A DNA stretch of 64,000 bases from Kitasatospora kifunensis. GTDB taxonomy: Bacteria > Actinomycetota > Actinomycetes > Streptomycetales > Streptomycetaceae. The DNA lies in the NCBI RefSeq assembly GCF_014203855.1, contig NZ_JACHJV010000001.1, positions 6,386,001 through 6,450,000 of the forward strand. Direction: 5' to 3'. Below the pieces are notes generated by a model, which was not told where the DNA came from, made no database searches, and saw nothing but the letters and a program-made list of their open reading frames with translations. Both the position numbers and the translations under genes were made by a program. Of this stretch, positions 31,941 through 39,412 are shown piece by piece; position 1 is the first letter of the stretch; each line of letters opens with the position of its first letter.

Positions 31941-32069
31941 CCGTACGGCACCGACCGACACCGGGGTGCCCACGGTCACCGATGTGCCCGCAACAGCCTG
32001 CGGCAAGGCTCTGATGCCGCGCTGCTGTCGTGCGCCCGGGACCGGCTACACGAACGAGGTAGAACCAGC

Positions 32070-32873
32070 ATGCGCAGCGCCCTGATGTCCACCGTGCGTC
32101 GACGATCCTCCGTGGTCCTCGCCTCGGCCGGCCTGGCCACCGTCTGTGCCGCCTCCGCAGTGGCCTTCGCGCTCCCCTCCGACGCCGCCACCACGGCCGC
32201 GCCGACCCTGAACACCCACGCCGCCGATGTCGCGGGCGGCTCGCTCGACCTCTCCACCACCACGGCGCCGGGCGCCGTGGCGCCGCTGGCCGCCGGCGGC
32301 GACACCGCCAAGATCGACACCGCGTCCTACCTGAAGCCGAACGCCCCGAAGGGCGGCTTCAAGCTGACCGCCGAGCCCTTCGGCACCTCGGAGCAGGCCC
32401 AGGGCGCCACCCCGGCCCAGGACCAGCCGCAGCCGGAGCAGCCCGCCGCGCAGCCCGAGCAGCAGCCCGCCCCCGCCGAGCAGCCGGCCCCCGCCCCGGC
32501 CGAGCAGCCCGCTCCCGCCCCGGCCGAGCAGCCCGCTCCCGCCCCGCAGCCGGCCCAGCAGCCCGTGACCGCCTCGGACACCAGCCCCTCCGGCCTGCGC
32601 GCGCTGGCCCAGAGCATGGTGCCGGCCAACCAGTGGTCCTCGTTCGCCAGTATCGTCAGCCACGAGAGCAGCTGGAACTTCCAGGCCACCAACCCGTCCT
32701 CCGGCTCCTATGGCCTGGGCCAGGCGCTGCCGGCCAGCAAGATGGCTTCGGCCGGCTCGGACTGGCGCAGCAACCCGGTGACCCAGATCAAGTGGACGCT
32801 GAACTACATGAACGAGCGCTACGGCAGCCCGAACGCCGCCTGGTCCTGGTGGCAGGCGCACCACTGGTACTAA
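32070..32873 (+). CDS. Secreted SLT-type (lysozyme-like) transglycosylase
   Basis: 267-aa exported cell-wall hydrolase. A signal peptide ('SVVLASAGLATVCAASAVAF') is followed by a spacer and a low-complexity PAPAEQ/QPEQQ linker (about residues 118-170). The C-terminal 85 residues form the lysozyme-like domain with catalytic Glu in 'ASIVSHESSWNFQATNPSS', then 'GSYGLGQALPASKMASAG', 'KWTLNYMNERYGSPNAAW' and 'WWQAHHWY'. Such proteins cleave peptidoglycan glycan strands during growth or germination. The ATG at 32070 is preceded by GAGGTAG at some distance. A long structured leader precedes it. Confidence 0.88.
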   Translation: MRSALMSTVRRRSSVVLASAGLATVCAASAVAFALPSDAATTAAPTLNTHAADVAGGSLDLSTTTAPGAVAPLAAGGDTAKIDTASYLKPNAPKGGFKLTAEPFGTSEQAQGATPAQDQPQPEQPAAQPEQQPAPAEQPAPAPAEQPAPAPAEQPAPAPQPAQQPVTASDTSPSGLRALAQSMVPANQWSSFASIVSHESSWNFQATNPSSGSYGLGQALPASKMASAGSDWRSNPVTQIKWTLNYMNERYGSPNAAWSWWQAHHWY

Positions 32874-32898
32874 GCCGCCACTGACCGGGCAACGACGA

Positions 32899-32942
32899 CG
32901 GCGCGGGCCCGGGACGCAGAGATGCGTCCCGGGCCCGCGCCG
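32899..32942. terminator. Strong bidirectional terminator
   Basis: A perfect 20-bp GC-rich stem with a GAGA loop at 32919-32922, between the convergent SLT and substrate-binding protein genes. Confidence 0.93.
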
Positions 32943-32994
32943 TTCGGCGTTGCCCGAGGCCCGATGATCAGCCAGGTCGGCCGGTCGGCCCGGG

Positions 32995-33909
32995 TCAGCC
33001 CAGGCCGTTGGCCTTGACCCAGTCCTTGGCCACCGCCTGCGGGTCGTCCTTGTCGATCGCGACCTTCTTCATCAGGCCGACCAGTGTCGGGGTGTCCAGC
33101 TTCGCCGAGACCGCGTTCAGCGCCGCGCTCGCGGTGCTGTTCACCTGCGCCTTGTTGATCAGCGGGGTCACGTTCTGCGCGCCGAACACGTTCTTCGGGT
33201 CGGCCAGCGAGACCAGTCCGAGCTGCAGCAGCTTCGGGTCGGTGGTGAAGACGTCGCCGACCTGGATCGTGCCGTCCTTGATCGCGTTGGGCGTGGCGTC
33301 GGCGGTGGGCTTCCAGTCCTTGAAGGTCAGCCCGTAGACGTCCTTGAACTGCTGCTCGCGGCGGGACTTGAACTCCGCCATGCCGCCGATGGTGAAGTTC
33401 GGGGCCTGCGCGGCCAGATCCGCGATGCTCTTCAGGTTGTACTTGGTCGCGGTGTCCTGGGTGACCGTCAGCGAGTCCTTGTCCTCGGCGGCGGAGGAGT
33501 CCAAGATGCCCAGGCTGCTGGGCAGTTCCTTGGTCAGCGCGGCGTTGACGTCGGCCTCGGTGGCGGCGGTCGACTTGTTGTCGACGTAGGCGAGCAGCGC
33601 GCCGTTGTACTCCGGCAGCACGCTCAGCTTGCCGTCCTTGATCTGCCCGTAGAGCAGTTCTCGGCTGCCGATGTTGAACTTCTCGGTCACCTTGACGCCC
33701 TTGGCCTGCAGCGCCTGCGAGTAGATCGAGGCGAGCAGCACGTTCTCCGGGTAGTTCGCCGACCCGACCACCACGGTCGAGTTGCTGCCGGAGGCTTGGG
33801 AACCGCCGCCCAGCGGATTGCTCGACGAGGAGCTGGAGCAGGCGCTGGCGGCCAGCGCGACGGCGCTGAGCAGGACGACGGAGCTGGCGGCACGCGAACG
33901 CGAACGCAT
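32995..33909 (-). CDS. Glycine betaine/choline-type ABC substrate-binding lipoprotein (OpuCC/ProX-like)
   Basis: 304-aa lipoprotein with a lipobox 'VALAASACSSS'. The mature part shows the OpuAC-type pattern: 'VVVGSANYPENVLLASIYSQ', 'FNIGSRELLYGQIKDGKLSV', 'LPEYNGALLAYVDNKST' and 'IQVGDVFTTDPKLLQLGLVS'. It binds quaternary amines (glycine betaine, choline, carnitine) for the permeases encoded downstream of the ATPase. It is the last gene of the four-gene operon, all minus strand, and the lipidated N terminus tethers it to the membrane surface. Exact ligand unknown. Confidence 0.88.
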   Translation of the reverse strand: MRSRSRAASSVVLLSAVALAASACSSSSSSNPLGGGSQASGSNSTVVVGSANYPENVLLASIYSQALQAKGVKVTEKFNIGSRELLYGQIKDGKLSVLPEYNGALLAYVDNKSTAATEADVNAALTKELPSSLGILDSSAAEDKDSLTVTQDTATKYNLKSIADLAAQAPNFTIGGMAEFKSRREQQFKDVYGLTFKDWKPTADATPNAIKDGTIQVGDVFTTDPKLLQLGLVSLADPKNVFGAQNVTPLINKAQVNSTASAALNAVSAKLDTPTLVGLMKKVAIDKDDPQAVAKDWVKANGLG

Positions 33910-33972
33910 GGGAAAGACCTCTCCAGGATGAAAGATTGAGCGGGAAGAGCTGAGGAGCCGGCCGAGCTGAGG

Positions 33973-34641
33973 TCAGCGCCGCTGCCGCAGCCCGGCCGGT
34001 AGCGCGAAGCGGCTCAGCGCCGCGAAGAACAGTTGGGCGGCCACCGCGAGCAGCACCACGAGCAGCGCGCCGCCGATGGTCTGCGGGAAGTCCTGGGTGG
34101 CCAGCCCGTCCACCACGTAGCGGCCCAGGCCCCCCAGACCCACGTAGGCGGCCACCGTGGCGGTCGCGATCACCTGGACGGTGGCGGTGCGCAGGCCCGC
34201 CAGCAGTGCGGGCAGCGCCCACGGCACGCAGACCTGCCAGAGCACCTGAGGGTGTGTCAGGCCGATGCCCCGGGCGGCGTCACGCAGGTCGGGGTCGGTG
34301 CCGCGCACCCCCTCGCAGGCGGCGACCAGCAGCACCGGGGCGGCCAACGCCACCAGCGGGACCAGGACGGCGGTGTCGCCGACCCCGGCCACCAGCACCG
34401 AGAGGGTCACCAGGCCCAGAGTGGGCAGTGCGCGGGCCGCGCCGGTCAGCGCGGTCACCAGGGCCGCCGCCCGGCCGGTGTAGCCGAGTAGCAGGCCGAG
34501 CGGCACCGCGATCAGGAACGCGAGACCGAGCGCCTCGCCGCAGAGCACCAGGTGTTCGGTGACCCGGTGCACGATCGAGTCCGGGCCGTGCAGCCGGTCC
34601 GGATCGGTGAAGAACTTCGACAGCCAACCGCCCCAGTTCAT
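33973..34641 (-). CDS. Betaine/choline-type ABC permease (OpuCD/ProW-like)
   Basis: 222-aa membrane protein with about six TM helices. The ABC-permease EAA-like loop reads 'TDPDLRDAARGIGLTHPQVL' and 'VCVPWALPALLAGLRTATVQ'. The N terminus 'HLVLCGEALGLAFLIAVPLG' is a typical first helix. It overlaps the previous permease gene by 4 nt and is paired with it as a heterodimer. Works with the ATPase and lipoprotein of this operon. Confidence 0.88.
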   Translation of the reverse strand: MNWGGWLSKFFTDPDRLHGPDSIVHRVTEHLVLCGEALGLAFLIAVPLGLLLGYTGRAAALVTALTGAARALPTLGLVTLSVLVAGVGDTAVLVPLVALAAPVLLVAACEGVRGTDPDLRDAARGIGLTHPQVLWQVCVPWALPALLAGLRTATVQVIATATVAAYVGLGGLGRYVVDGLATQDFPQTIGGALLVVLLAVAAQLFFAALSRFALPAGLRQRR

Positions 34642-35306
34642 CGCCCCACCGCCTTTTCCCGGACCGCCCACGGTGCCAGCAGCCGACGGGCCAGCAGCAG
34701 TACCGCGTCGGTGACCAGCGCCAGCAGCGCCACCAGCACGATGCCCGCCACGATCGGGGTCGGGAAGGTGCGCTGGAATCCGTCGATGAAGAGATAACCG
34801 AGCCCGCCGCGCCCCACCAGCGCGCCCACGCTGGCCAGCGAGATGCTGGAGACCGCGGCCACCCGCAGGCCCGCCACCAGATACGGCACGGCGGAGGGCA
34901 GTTCGACCGCCGCCAGTCGTCGCCAGGGCCCGTAGCCCAGCGCGGTGGCCGCCTGGCGCACCGGCTCGGGCACTGCGCGCAGCCCGTCCACCGTGGTGGG
35001 CAGCAGCACGGCGAGCGCGTAGCAGGTCAGCGGGATCATCACGGTGGCCTGGGTGGCCAGCCCGGTGTACGGGATCAACACGACGAAGACCGCGAGCGAG
35101 GGCAGCGCGTAGACGACGTTGAAGACCGCGGCCAGCGGCTGGTAGAGGCGCGGGAAGCGGGTGCAGAGCAGGCCGAGGGGGAGCGCGAGGGCCAGCCCGA
35201 ACAGGACCGGGACCAGCGAGATCACGGCGTGGTCGCGCAGCAGACCCCAGAGGTAGCCGAGGTGGTCGTGGATCCAGTTCCACCGGACCAGGGGCTCACC
35301 GTCCAT
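34638..35306 (-). CDS. Betaine/choline-type ABC permease (OpuCB/ProW-like)
   Basis: 222-aa integral membrane permease. It has 'LWGLLRDHAVISLVPVLFGL', the loop 'VPEPVRQAATALGYGPWRRL' and 'VELPSAVPYLVAGLRVAAVS', and a closing 'RTFPTPIVAGIVLVALLALV'. These match one of the two permease subunits of osmoprotectant importers. The start overlaps the ATPase stop by 11 nt, so coupling is strong. Two same-length permeases suggest a heterodimeric channel. Confidence 0.88.
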   Translation of the reverse strand: MDGEPLVRWNWIHDHLGYLWGLLRDHAVISLVPVLFGLALALPLGLLCTRFPRLYQPLAAVFNVVYALPSLAVFVVLIPYTGLATQATVMIPLTCYALAVLLPTTVDGLRAVPEPVRQAATALGYGPWRRLAAVELPSAVPYLVAGLRVAAVSSISLASVGALVGRGGLGYLFIDGFQRTFPTPIVAGIVLVALLALVTDAVLLLARRLLAPWAVREKAVGR

Positions 35307-36480
35307 GGCCGGCTCCGCTGTTGCCGGCCGGGTCGGCGGCTATGCCGGGGGCGCCGGTCGGCGCTCCGGCACCGTTGACCTCGCTGATCCCGTCCGTCAG
35401 TGCCGGCGCCTGCGGCCCGGCCGCGTCCAGCGCGTCGAGCACCGCCGCGCGCGGGGCCAGCCCCACCACCCGGCCCGCCGCGTCCACCGCCACCGCCGCC
35501 CGGGCGGGGGAGAGCACCGCGCTGTCCAGCGCGGTGCGCAGGGTGTCCGTGCCCGGCCGGTAGACGGCGACCTGGCGGATCGTCTCGGTATCGGCGGCGG
35601 TATCGGCGGTGGTGCCGGTGGCGGCAGCGGCGTCCGGACCGCGCCACCCGGTGGGCCGTCCGTCCGCGTCCACGCTGAGCGTCCAGCCCTCGAACGGCAG
35701 CGTGTGCGGCACCAGGGCGATCCCCGCCGCCGGGCGCAGTCCGAGCCCGCGCAGGCCGCGGTCGCGACCGAGGAAGGCGGCCACCAACTCGTCGGCGGGC
35801 GCGCTGAGCAGCGTGGCCGGGTCGGCCACCTGCCCGATCTCGCCGTGCTCGCGCAGCACCACGATCTGGTCGCCGAGCCGCACCGCTTCCTCGATGTCGT
35901 GGGTGACGAAGAGCACGGTCTTGTTCAGCTCGCCCTGCAGCCGCAGCAGTTCCTCCTGCAGCCCGGCCCGCACCACCGGGTCGACGGCGCTGAACGGCTC
36001 GTCCATCAGCAGCAGCGGCGGATCGGCGGCCAGCGCCCTGGCCACCCCGACCCGCTGCTGCTGGCCGCCGGAGAGCTGGAACGGGTAGCGCTTGGCGGTC
36101 TCCGGTGCCAGCCCGACCAGTTCGAGCAACTCCATCGCCCGGGCCCGGGCCCGCTTGCGGTCCCAGCCGAGCAGGTAGGGCACGGTGGCGATGTTGTCCA
36201 GCACCCGGCGGTGCGGGAAGAGCCCGGCCTGTTGGATCACGTAGCCGATGCCTCGACGCAGTTTGGCGGCTTCCAGCTGGGCGACGTCGGTCCCGTCCAG
36301 CAGTACCCGGCCCGAGGTCGGCTCGACCATCCGGTTGACCATCCGCAGGATGGTCGTCTTGCCGCAGCCGGACGGTCCCACCAGCACGGTGGTCTGCCCG
36401 GCGGGCACGGTGAGGTCGAGACCCGCCACGGCGATGGTGCCGTCGGGGTGGCGCTTGCCGGCGCCGTCGAATCTGATCAC
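35296..36480 (-). CDS. Betaine/choline-type ABC ATPase (OpuCA/ProV-like)
   Basis: 394-aa ATP-hydrolysing subunit. Walker A 'VLVGPSGCGKTTILRMVNRM', Q-loop 'IGYVIQQAGLFPHRRVLDNI', signature 'PFQLSGGQQQRVGVARALAA', Walker B 'PLLLMDEPFSAVDPVVRAGL' and the H-loop 'FVTHDIEEAVRLGD' are all intact. The C-terminal 160 residues hold degenerate CBS-like repeats ('RTALDSAVLSPARAAVAVDA') with an Ala/Thr/Pro insertion, so ionic-strength sensing may be altered. GTG 36480 has AGGAA upstream; it heads the operon. Confidence 0.9.
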   Translation of the reverse strand: MIRFDGAGKRHPDGTIAVAGLDLTVPAGQTTVLVGPSGCGKTTILRMVNRMVEPTSGRVLLDGTDVAQLEAAKLRRGIGYVIQQAGLFPHRRVLDNIATVPYLLGWDRKRARARAMELLELVGLAPETAKRYPFQLSGGQQQRVGVARALAADPPLLLMDEPFSAVDPVVRAGLQEELLRLQGELNKTVLFVTHDIEEAVRLGDQIVVLREHGEIGQVADPATLLSAPADELVAAFLGRDRGLRGLGLRPAAGIALVPHTLPFEGWTLSVDADGRPTGWRGPDAAAATGTTADTAADTETIRQVAVYRPGTDTLRTALDSAVLSPARAAVAVDAAGRVVGLAPRAAVLDALDAAGPQAPALTDGISEVNGAGAPTGAPGIAADPAGNSGAGHGR

Positions 36481-36703
36481 GAAGAATTCCTAGCTGGGGT
36501 GCCGGAGCACCGTCGTCGATGGATCGAGTGCGGCGTTGTCAGGGCGGACACCCGTGGCTGCCTGCCCCCGACAGCACCAAGGGAAACCCTGAAATGCGAT
36601 CGTTGACGGATCCGACACGCCGTCCGGACCTGCCGCGATGTCGGAGTCGCGACCATATCTGGACGATCCGGGACGGGAAGGGCACAGGGTTTGCGCGGAT
36701 GGA

Positions 36704-37099
36704 CTACGCGCCGTCAGCTCCCGGCACGGTGGGTAGCCCGGCGGCGGCCCAGGCGACGAAGCCGCCGTCCAGATCGGTGGCCCGGTGCAGACCGAGCTCC
36801 CGCAGCGAGGCCGCGGCCAGCGAGGAGGCGTAGCCCTCGGAGCAGACCAGCACCACCGGCAGGTCGTAACCGGTCGCCTCGGGAATCCGGTGGCTGCCGG
36901 CCGGGTCGAGCCGCCACTCCAGCACATTGCGCTCGATCACCAGCACGCCGGGCAGCTGCCCCTCCCGGGCCCGCTGGGCCGCCGGGCGGATGTCGATCAG
37001 CAGCGCCTGCCCGCTCCGCCAGGCTCGGTGGGCCTCCTCGGGCCCCGGGCGGTGGACGCCCTCGCGGGCCCTGGCCACCAGGTCGTCAACGGTCGTCAC
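36704..37099 (-). CDS. Rhodanese-domain sulfurtransferase
   Basis: 131-aa single-domain rhodanese. It shows 'ALLIDIRPAAQRAREGQLPG', 'RIPEATGYDLPVVLVCSEGY' with the active-site Cys at about 86, and 'TDLDGGFVAWAAAGLPTV'. It transfers sulfane sulfur to thiophilic acceptors. GTG 37099 overlaps the cysteine dioxygenase stop (GTGA), so both come from one mRNA. Together they can dispose of excess cysteine carbon and sulfur. Confidence 0.9.
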   Translation of the reverse strand: MTTVDDLVARAREGVHRPGPEEAHRAWRSGQALLIDIRPAAQRAREGQLPGVLVIERNVLEWRLDPAGSHRIPEATGYDLPVVLVCSEGYASSLAAASLRELGLHRATDLDGGFVAWAAAGLPTVPGADGA

Positions 37100-37632
37100 C
37101 ACTGGTCCTTCCCCTCTCGTGCGGTCAGTCGCAGGCCGCTGGCCCGCAGTTCGTAGCGGGACATCTCGTCCAAGGGCGGAGAGTACGCGTGCAGAGTGAC
37201 AGCCGGCCCTCCGGCGGTGTTGCGCACGTCGTGCAGGAACTCGGGCCCGAACGCGCGAGTCGCGCCGGTGGCCAGCCGTCGGGTGCGCAACTCGCCGTCC
37301 GCGCCGCCGATCGAGAGCTCCTCCAACTCGCCGAGCGCCACGGTGAACGCGCCGCGCGAGCCGCCGTGGTCGTGGAAGCCGGTGGACTGGCCGGGCAGCC
37401 AACTGATCAACCAGACCTCGTGGTCCTCGGCCAGGCTCAGCCGCTCGTACCAGCGCTCGTCGGTGGAGAGGCGGACCTTGCCGATCCACTCCTGCGGCCG
37501 TTCGGCCAACTCGGTGACGATGGCGCGCAGCGCGGCGGGGGTGAGCGGGACGATCTCGGCGGTGGACGATTGAGAGGCCGGCTGGGGCGTCGGGGGAGGC
37601 GGCGGGTCAGTGCTCACGAGTTCGACACTCAT
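37096..37632 (-). CDS. cdo: Cysteine dioxygenase type I
   Basis: Mononuclear-iron cupin enzyme of 178 aa that oxidises L-cysteine to cysteine sulfinate with O2. The iron-binding cupin motif 'TGFHDHGGSRGAFTVALGEL' gives His87 and His89, and the third ligand is His134 in 'FGPEFLHDVRN'. A Pro-rich N terminus precedes the domain. ATG 37632 has AGGACTCCC before it; the ATG at 37644 is less well placed. Its mRNA begins far upstream with a Cys-containing leader peptide, which suggests control by cysteine supply. Confidence 0.92.
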   Translation of the reverse strand: MSVELVSTDPPPPPTPQPASQSSTAEIVPLTPAALRAIVTELAERPQEWIGKVRLSTDERWYERLSLAEDHEVWLISWLPGQSTGFHDHGGSRGAFTVALGELEELSIGGADGELRTRRLATGATRAFGPEFLHDVRNTAGGPAVTLHAYSPPLDEMSRYELRASGLRLTAREGKDQW

Positions 37633-37817
37633 GGGAGTCCTCACAGAAGCTCGGGGTGCGCGCGGCGGCCGACACCGGGGCCGTGGCGGAGGAGCTGCGG
37701 CTACGGACGAGCGGAACGCGCCTGATGACGGTGGAGGGCGATGGGCCGCACACCCCGGCAGGTGGTCACAGGGCTGGGCGCGGCGAAGGAGAAGCGGGAG
37801 AGCGCAGGCTCAACCGG

Positions 37818-37895
37818 TCAGCAGGCACACATGTCGCTCGCCTGGCGTCGCAGATCGACGTGCAGGCGGCAGACAAGAGCGGTGCCGTGGTCCAT
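37818..37895 (-). CDS. 25-residue cysteine-containing leader peptide
   Basis: ATG 37895 to TGA 37818. The peptide contains 'LVCRLHVDLRRQAS' and ends Asp-Met-Cys-Ala-Cys; three of 25 residues are Cys, two in the last three codons. The 'RxHVDL.RxAS' core is the hallmark of the small 'putative leader peptide' genes seen before sulfur-metabolism genes in Streptomyces. It lies 186 nt before the cysteine dioxygenase start. A -10/-35 pair is positioned so that transcription starts at the ATG, so this would be a leaderless mRNA. Confidence 0.75.
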   Translation of the reverse strand: MDHGTALVCRLHVDLRRQASDMCAC

Positions 37896-37902
37896 GTTCG
37901 AG

Positions 37903-37932
37903 ATAGTGGTAGATCGCCCACCAGGACGTCAA
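37903..37932 (-). promoter_or_regulatory. Promoter of the leader peptide-cdo-rhodanese operon
   Basis: TTGACG (37927-37932) and CACTAT (37903-37908) on the minus strand, 18 bp apart. The expected start of transcription, 7-8 nt after the -10, falls on the A of the leader-peptide ATG (37895). Confidence 0.6.
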
Positions 37933-38095
37933 GCCAGCGTGCGGCGGGTCCTGACAGGTGGGACGCCCCGGAGTACGCCCGAATGGACGGTCCTTGACAG
38001 TGCCGGCCGCTATCGTGTGAGCACGCCGCGAGGCCGCGGCCGGTCTGTGCGGCGCTGACGCTCTGCGTCGCCGTGTGACGAGGAGGGGGACTCCC

Positions 38096-38506
38096 GTGGA
38101 CATCGTTTCCGCCGGCACCATCACCGAGGCGATCACCGCCGCCGCCGGTGCGGCCGGTACCGCTGCGGGCCGGCAGGCCTGGGAGGCGCTGCTGACGGTG
38201 GCGCGCCGGGCCCGCCGGCGCGGCGCGGGCGAGTCGGCGGAGATTGAGCCGGCATCGGTCGACCCGGGCAGCGAGCCGCAGGTGCGCGAGTTGATCGCCA
38301 CCCTGGTCGAGGACCGGGAGGACGACCCCACCCTCGCCGACGACCTCACCGCCTGGGCCCGCCGGCACGCTGCCGCGCTCAACGTGACGGTGACCTACGA
38401 CAACAGCACGGACAACAGCACGGTGACCAACGTGATCAAGGACAACGCCCGGGTGACGAAGGTGATCCAGGGGCGCGACATCAGCGGCACCTTCAACTTC
38501 AACTGA
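38096..38506 (+). CDS. Orphan protein with a C-terminal RHIM-like amyloid motif
   Basis: 136-aa protein. The N terminus is Ala-rich with hydrophobic helix character ('TITEAITAAAGAAGTAAGRQ'), the middle is an acidic helical segment ('LIATLVEDREDDPTLADDLT'), followed by Asn/Thr-rich repeats and the end 'VTKVIQGRDISGTFNF' (about residues 120-135). This follows the V-x-Q-x-x-D-I-x-G pattern of bacterial RHIM-like amyloid signalling motifs, which couple sensors to effectors. GTG 38096 has GAGGAGG upstream. No NLR, protease or effector gene is adjacent. Function unproven. Confidence 0.75.
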   Translation: MDIVSAGTITEAITAAAGAAGTAAGRQAWEALLTVARRARRRGAGESAEIEPASVDPGSEPQVRELIATLVEDREDDPTLADDLTAWARRHAAALNVTVTYDNSTDNSTVTNVIKDNARVTKVIQGRDISGTFNFN

Positions 38507-38568
38507 CCTCCGCCCCACAGCACTCGGCCCCGCAGCGCCCGGTGGGGCACTGCGGGGCTGATGGTGAG

Positions 38569-38847
38569 TCAGTTGTTCTGTGCCGCATCCGAGTCGGCGG
38601 CCGAGACGGCGCTCTCGGCCGCGTCGAGCTTCTGCTGCATGTTCTTCACCTGCTGCTCGGCCGCACTGCCGCCGGTGGCCGTCGCGCCGGGGCTCGGCGT
38701 GCCGGCCGGCTGCGCGCCGGAGCCCGAGCCTGCGGCCGCCCCGCCGGAGCCGCCGCCGCAGGCCGCCAGCGTCAGCGTGGCGAGCACGGCGGCGACGGCG
38801 AGGCCGGCGGTGCGCCGGGCTCGGGCCGCGCTCGGGATTCGGGTCAC
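38569..38847 (-). CDS. Small lipoprotein
   Basis: 92-aa exported lipoprotein. The signal sequence ends in the lipobox 'ATLTLAACGGG', followed by a Gly/Ser/Pro linker and a C-terminal helix 'AAEQQVKNMQQKLDAAESAV' that could form a coiled coil. It begins with GTG overlapping the stop of the upstream secreted-protein gene (GTGA). The two are probably a coupled pair. Role unknown. Confidence 0.75.
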   Translation of the reverse strand: MTRIPSAARARRTAGLAVAAVLATLTLAACGGGSGGAAAGSGSGAQPAGTPSPGATATGGSAAEQQVKNMQQKLDAAESAVSAADSDAAQNN

Positions 38848-39281
38848 TGGGCGCTGCCGCTCGGGTTGGCCAGGCCCTGCGAGGAGCACCAGGTGGCCAC
38901 CGACTGCAGGTCGGACTGCCGGGTGGTGAGGGTCGGGATCAGGCTCTTGCGGAAGGTCAGCCGGTCGTTGAGGTAGGTGTAGATCGCGGTCTGCCCGGCG
39001 TTCTTGGCGTTGTCCACTCGCTGCTGCAGCCGGGCGACCGAGCCGTTCTCGGTGACCGGACCGTTCAGGCGGTCCAGAGCCTTCTGGATCCGCTGCTCGG
39101 TCTTCGGCAGCCGCTTGCAGATGCCCTTGGCGCCGTCGCCGGTGGGACCGCTGGCGGGGGTGCTGACGGGGGCGCCGGTGGGCGTCGAGGTCGCGGCCTG
39201 GGCGGGGGCGGCTGCCACGAGCAGCGTGCCGCCGAGGGCGAGAGCGCCGAGGGTGGCGCCGGCCTTGCGGTAGGAAGGCAT
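38844..39281 (-). CDS. Secreted helical protein
   Basis: 145-aa exported protein. The signal ('KAGATLGALALGGTLLVAAA') ends near 'AQAATSTP'. The mature domain has two Cys in a helical frame ('KGICKRLPKTEQRIQKALDR' and 'DLQSVATWCSSQGLANP'), likely one disulfide. GGAGGAG lies seven bases before ATG 39281. Translationally coupled to the following lipoprotein gene, and directly downstream of the two-component operon. No family known. Confidence 0.78.
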   Translation of the reverse strand: MPSYRKAGATLGALALGGTLLVAAAPAQAATSTPTGAPVSTPASGPTGDGAKGICKRLPKTEQRIQKALDRLNGPVTENGSVARLQQRVDNAKNAGQTAIYTYLNDRLTFRKSLIPTLTTRQSDLQSVATWCSSQGLANPSGSAQ

Positions 39282-39412
39282 GTCGGACTCCTCCGGTCCT
39301 GGGGGTGTCCGGGCCCATGGGCGGCCCGGCTGAGCAGGACGGTAGAGGGGCTCTTTGTGGATTCCTTGTGAGTTGGCGGGTCCGGTCGATTCGGTGGGGC
39401 AGGCGTCAGGCC

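Noticed and set aside
31830..32069. Definite ydaO (c-di-AMP) riboswitch
   Set aside because: The conserved core blocks of that family were not found; only a generic switch-like structure is supported.
32424..32560. CRISPR-like periodicity in the SLT gene
   Set aside because: The repeats are in-frame PAPAEQ codons of a protein linker, without spacers.
37766..38518. Longer minus-strand frames over the RHIM-like gene
   Set aside because: They are antisense to a gene with a strong ribosome site and C-terminal motif, and only the 25-codon leader peptide is supported there.
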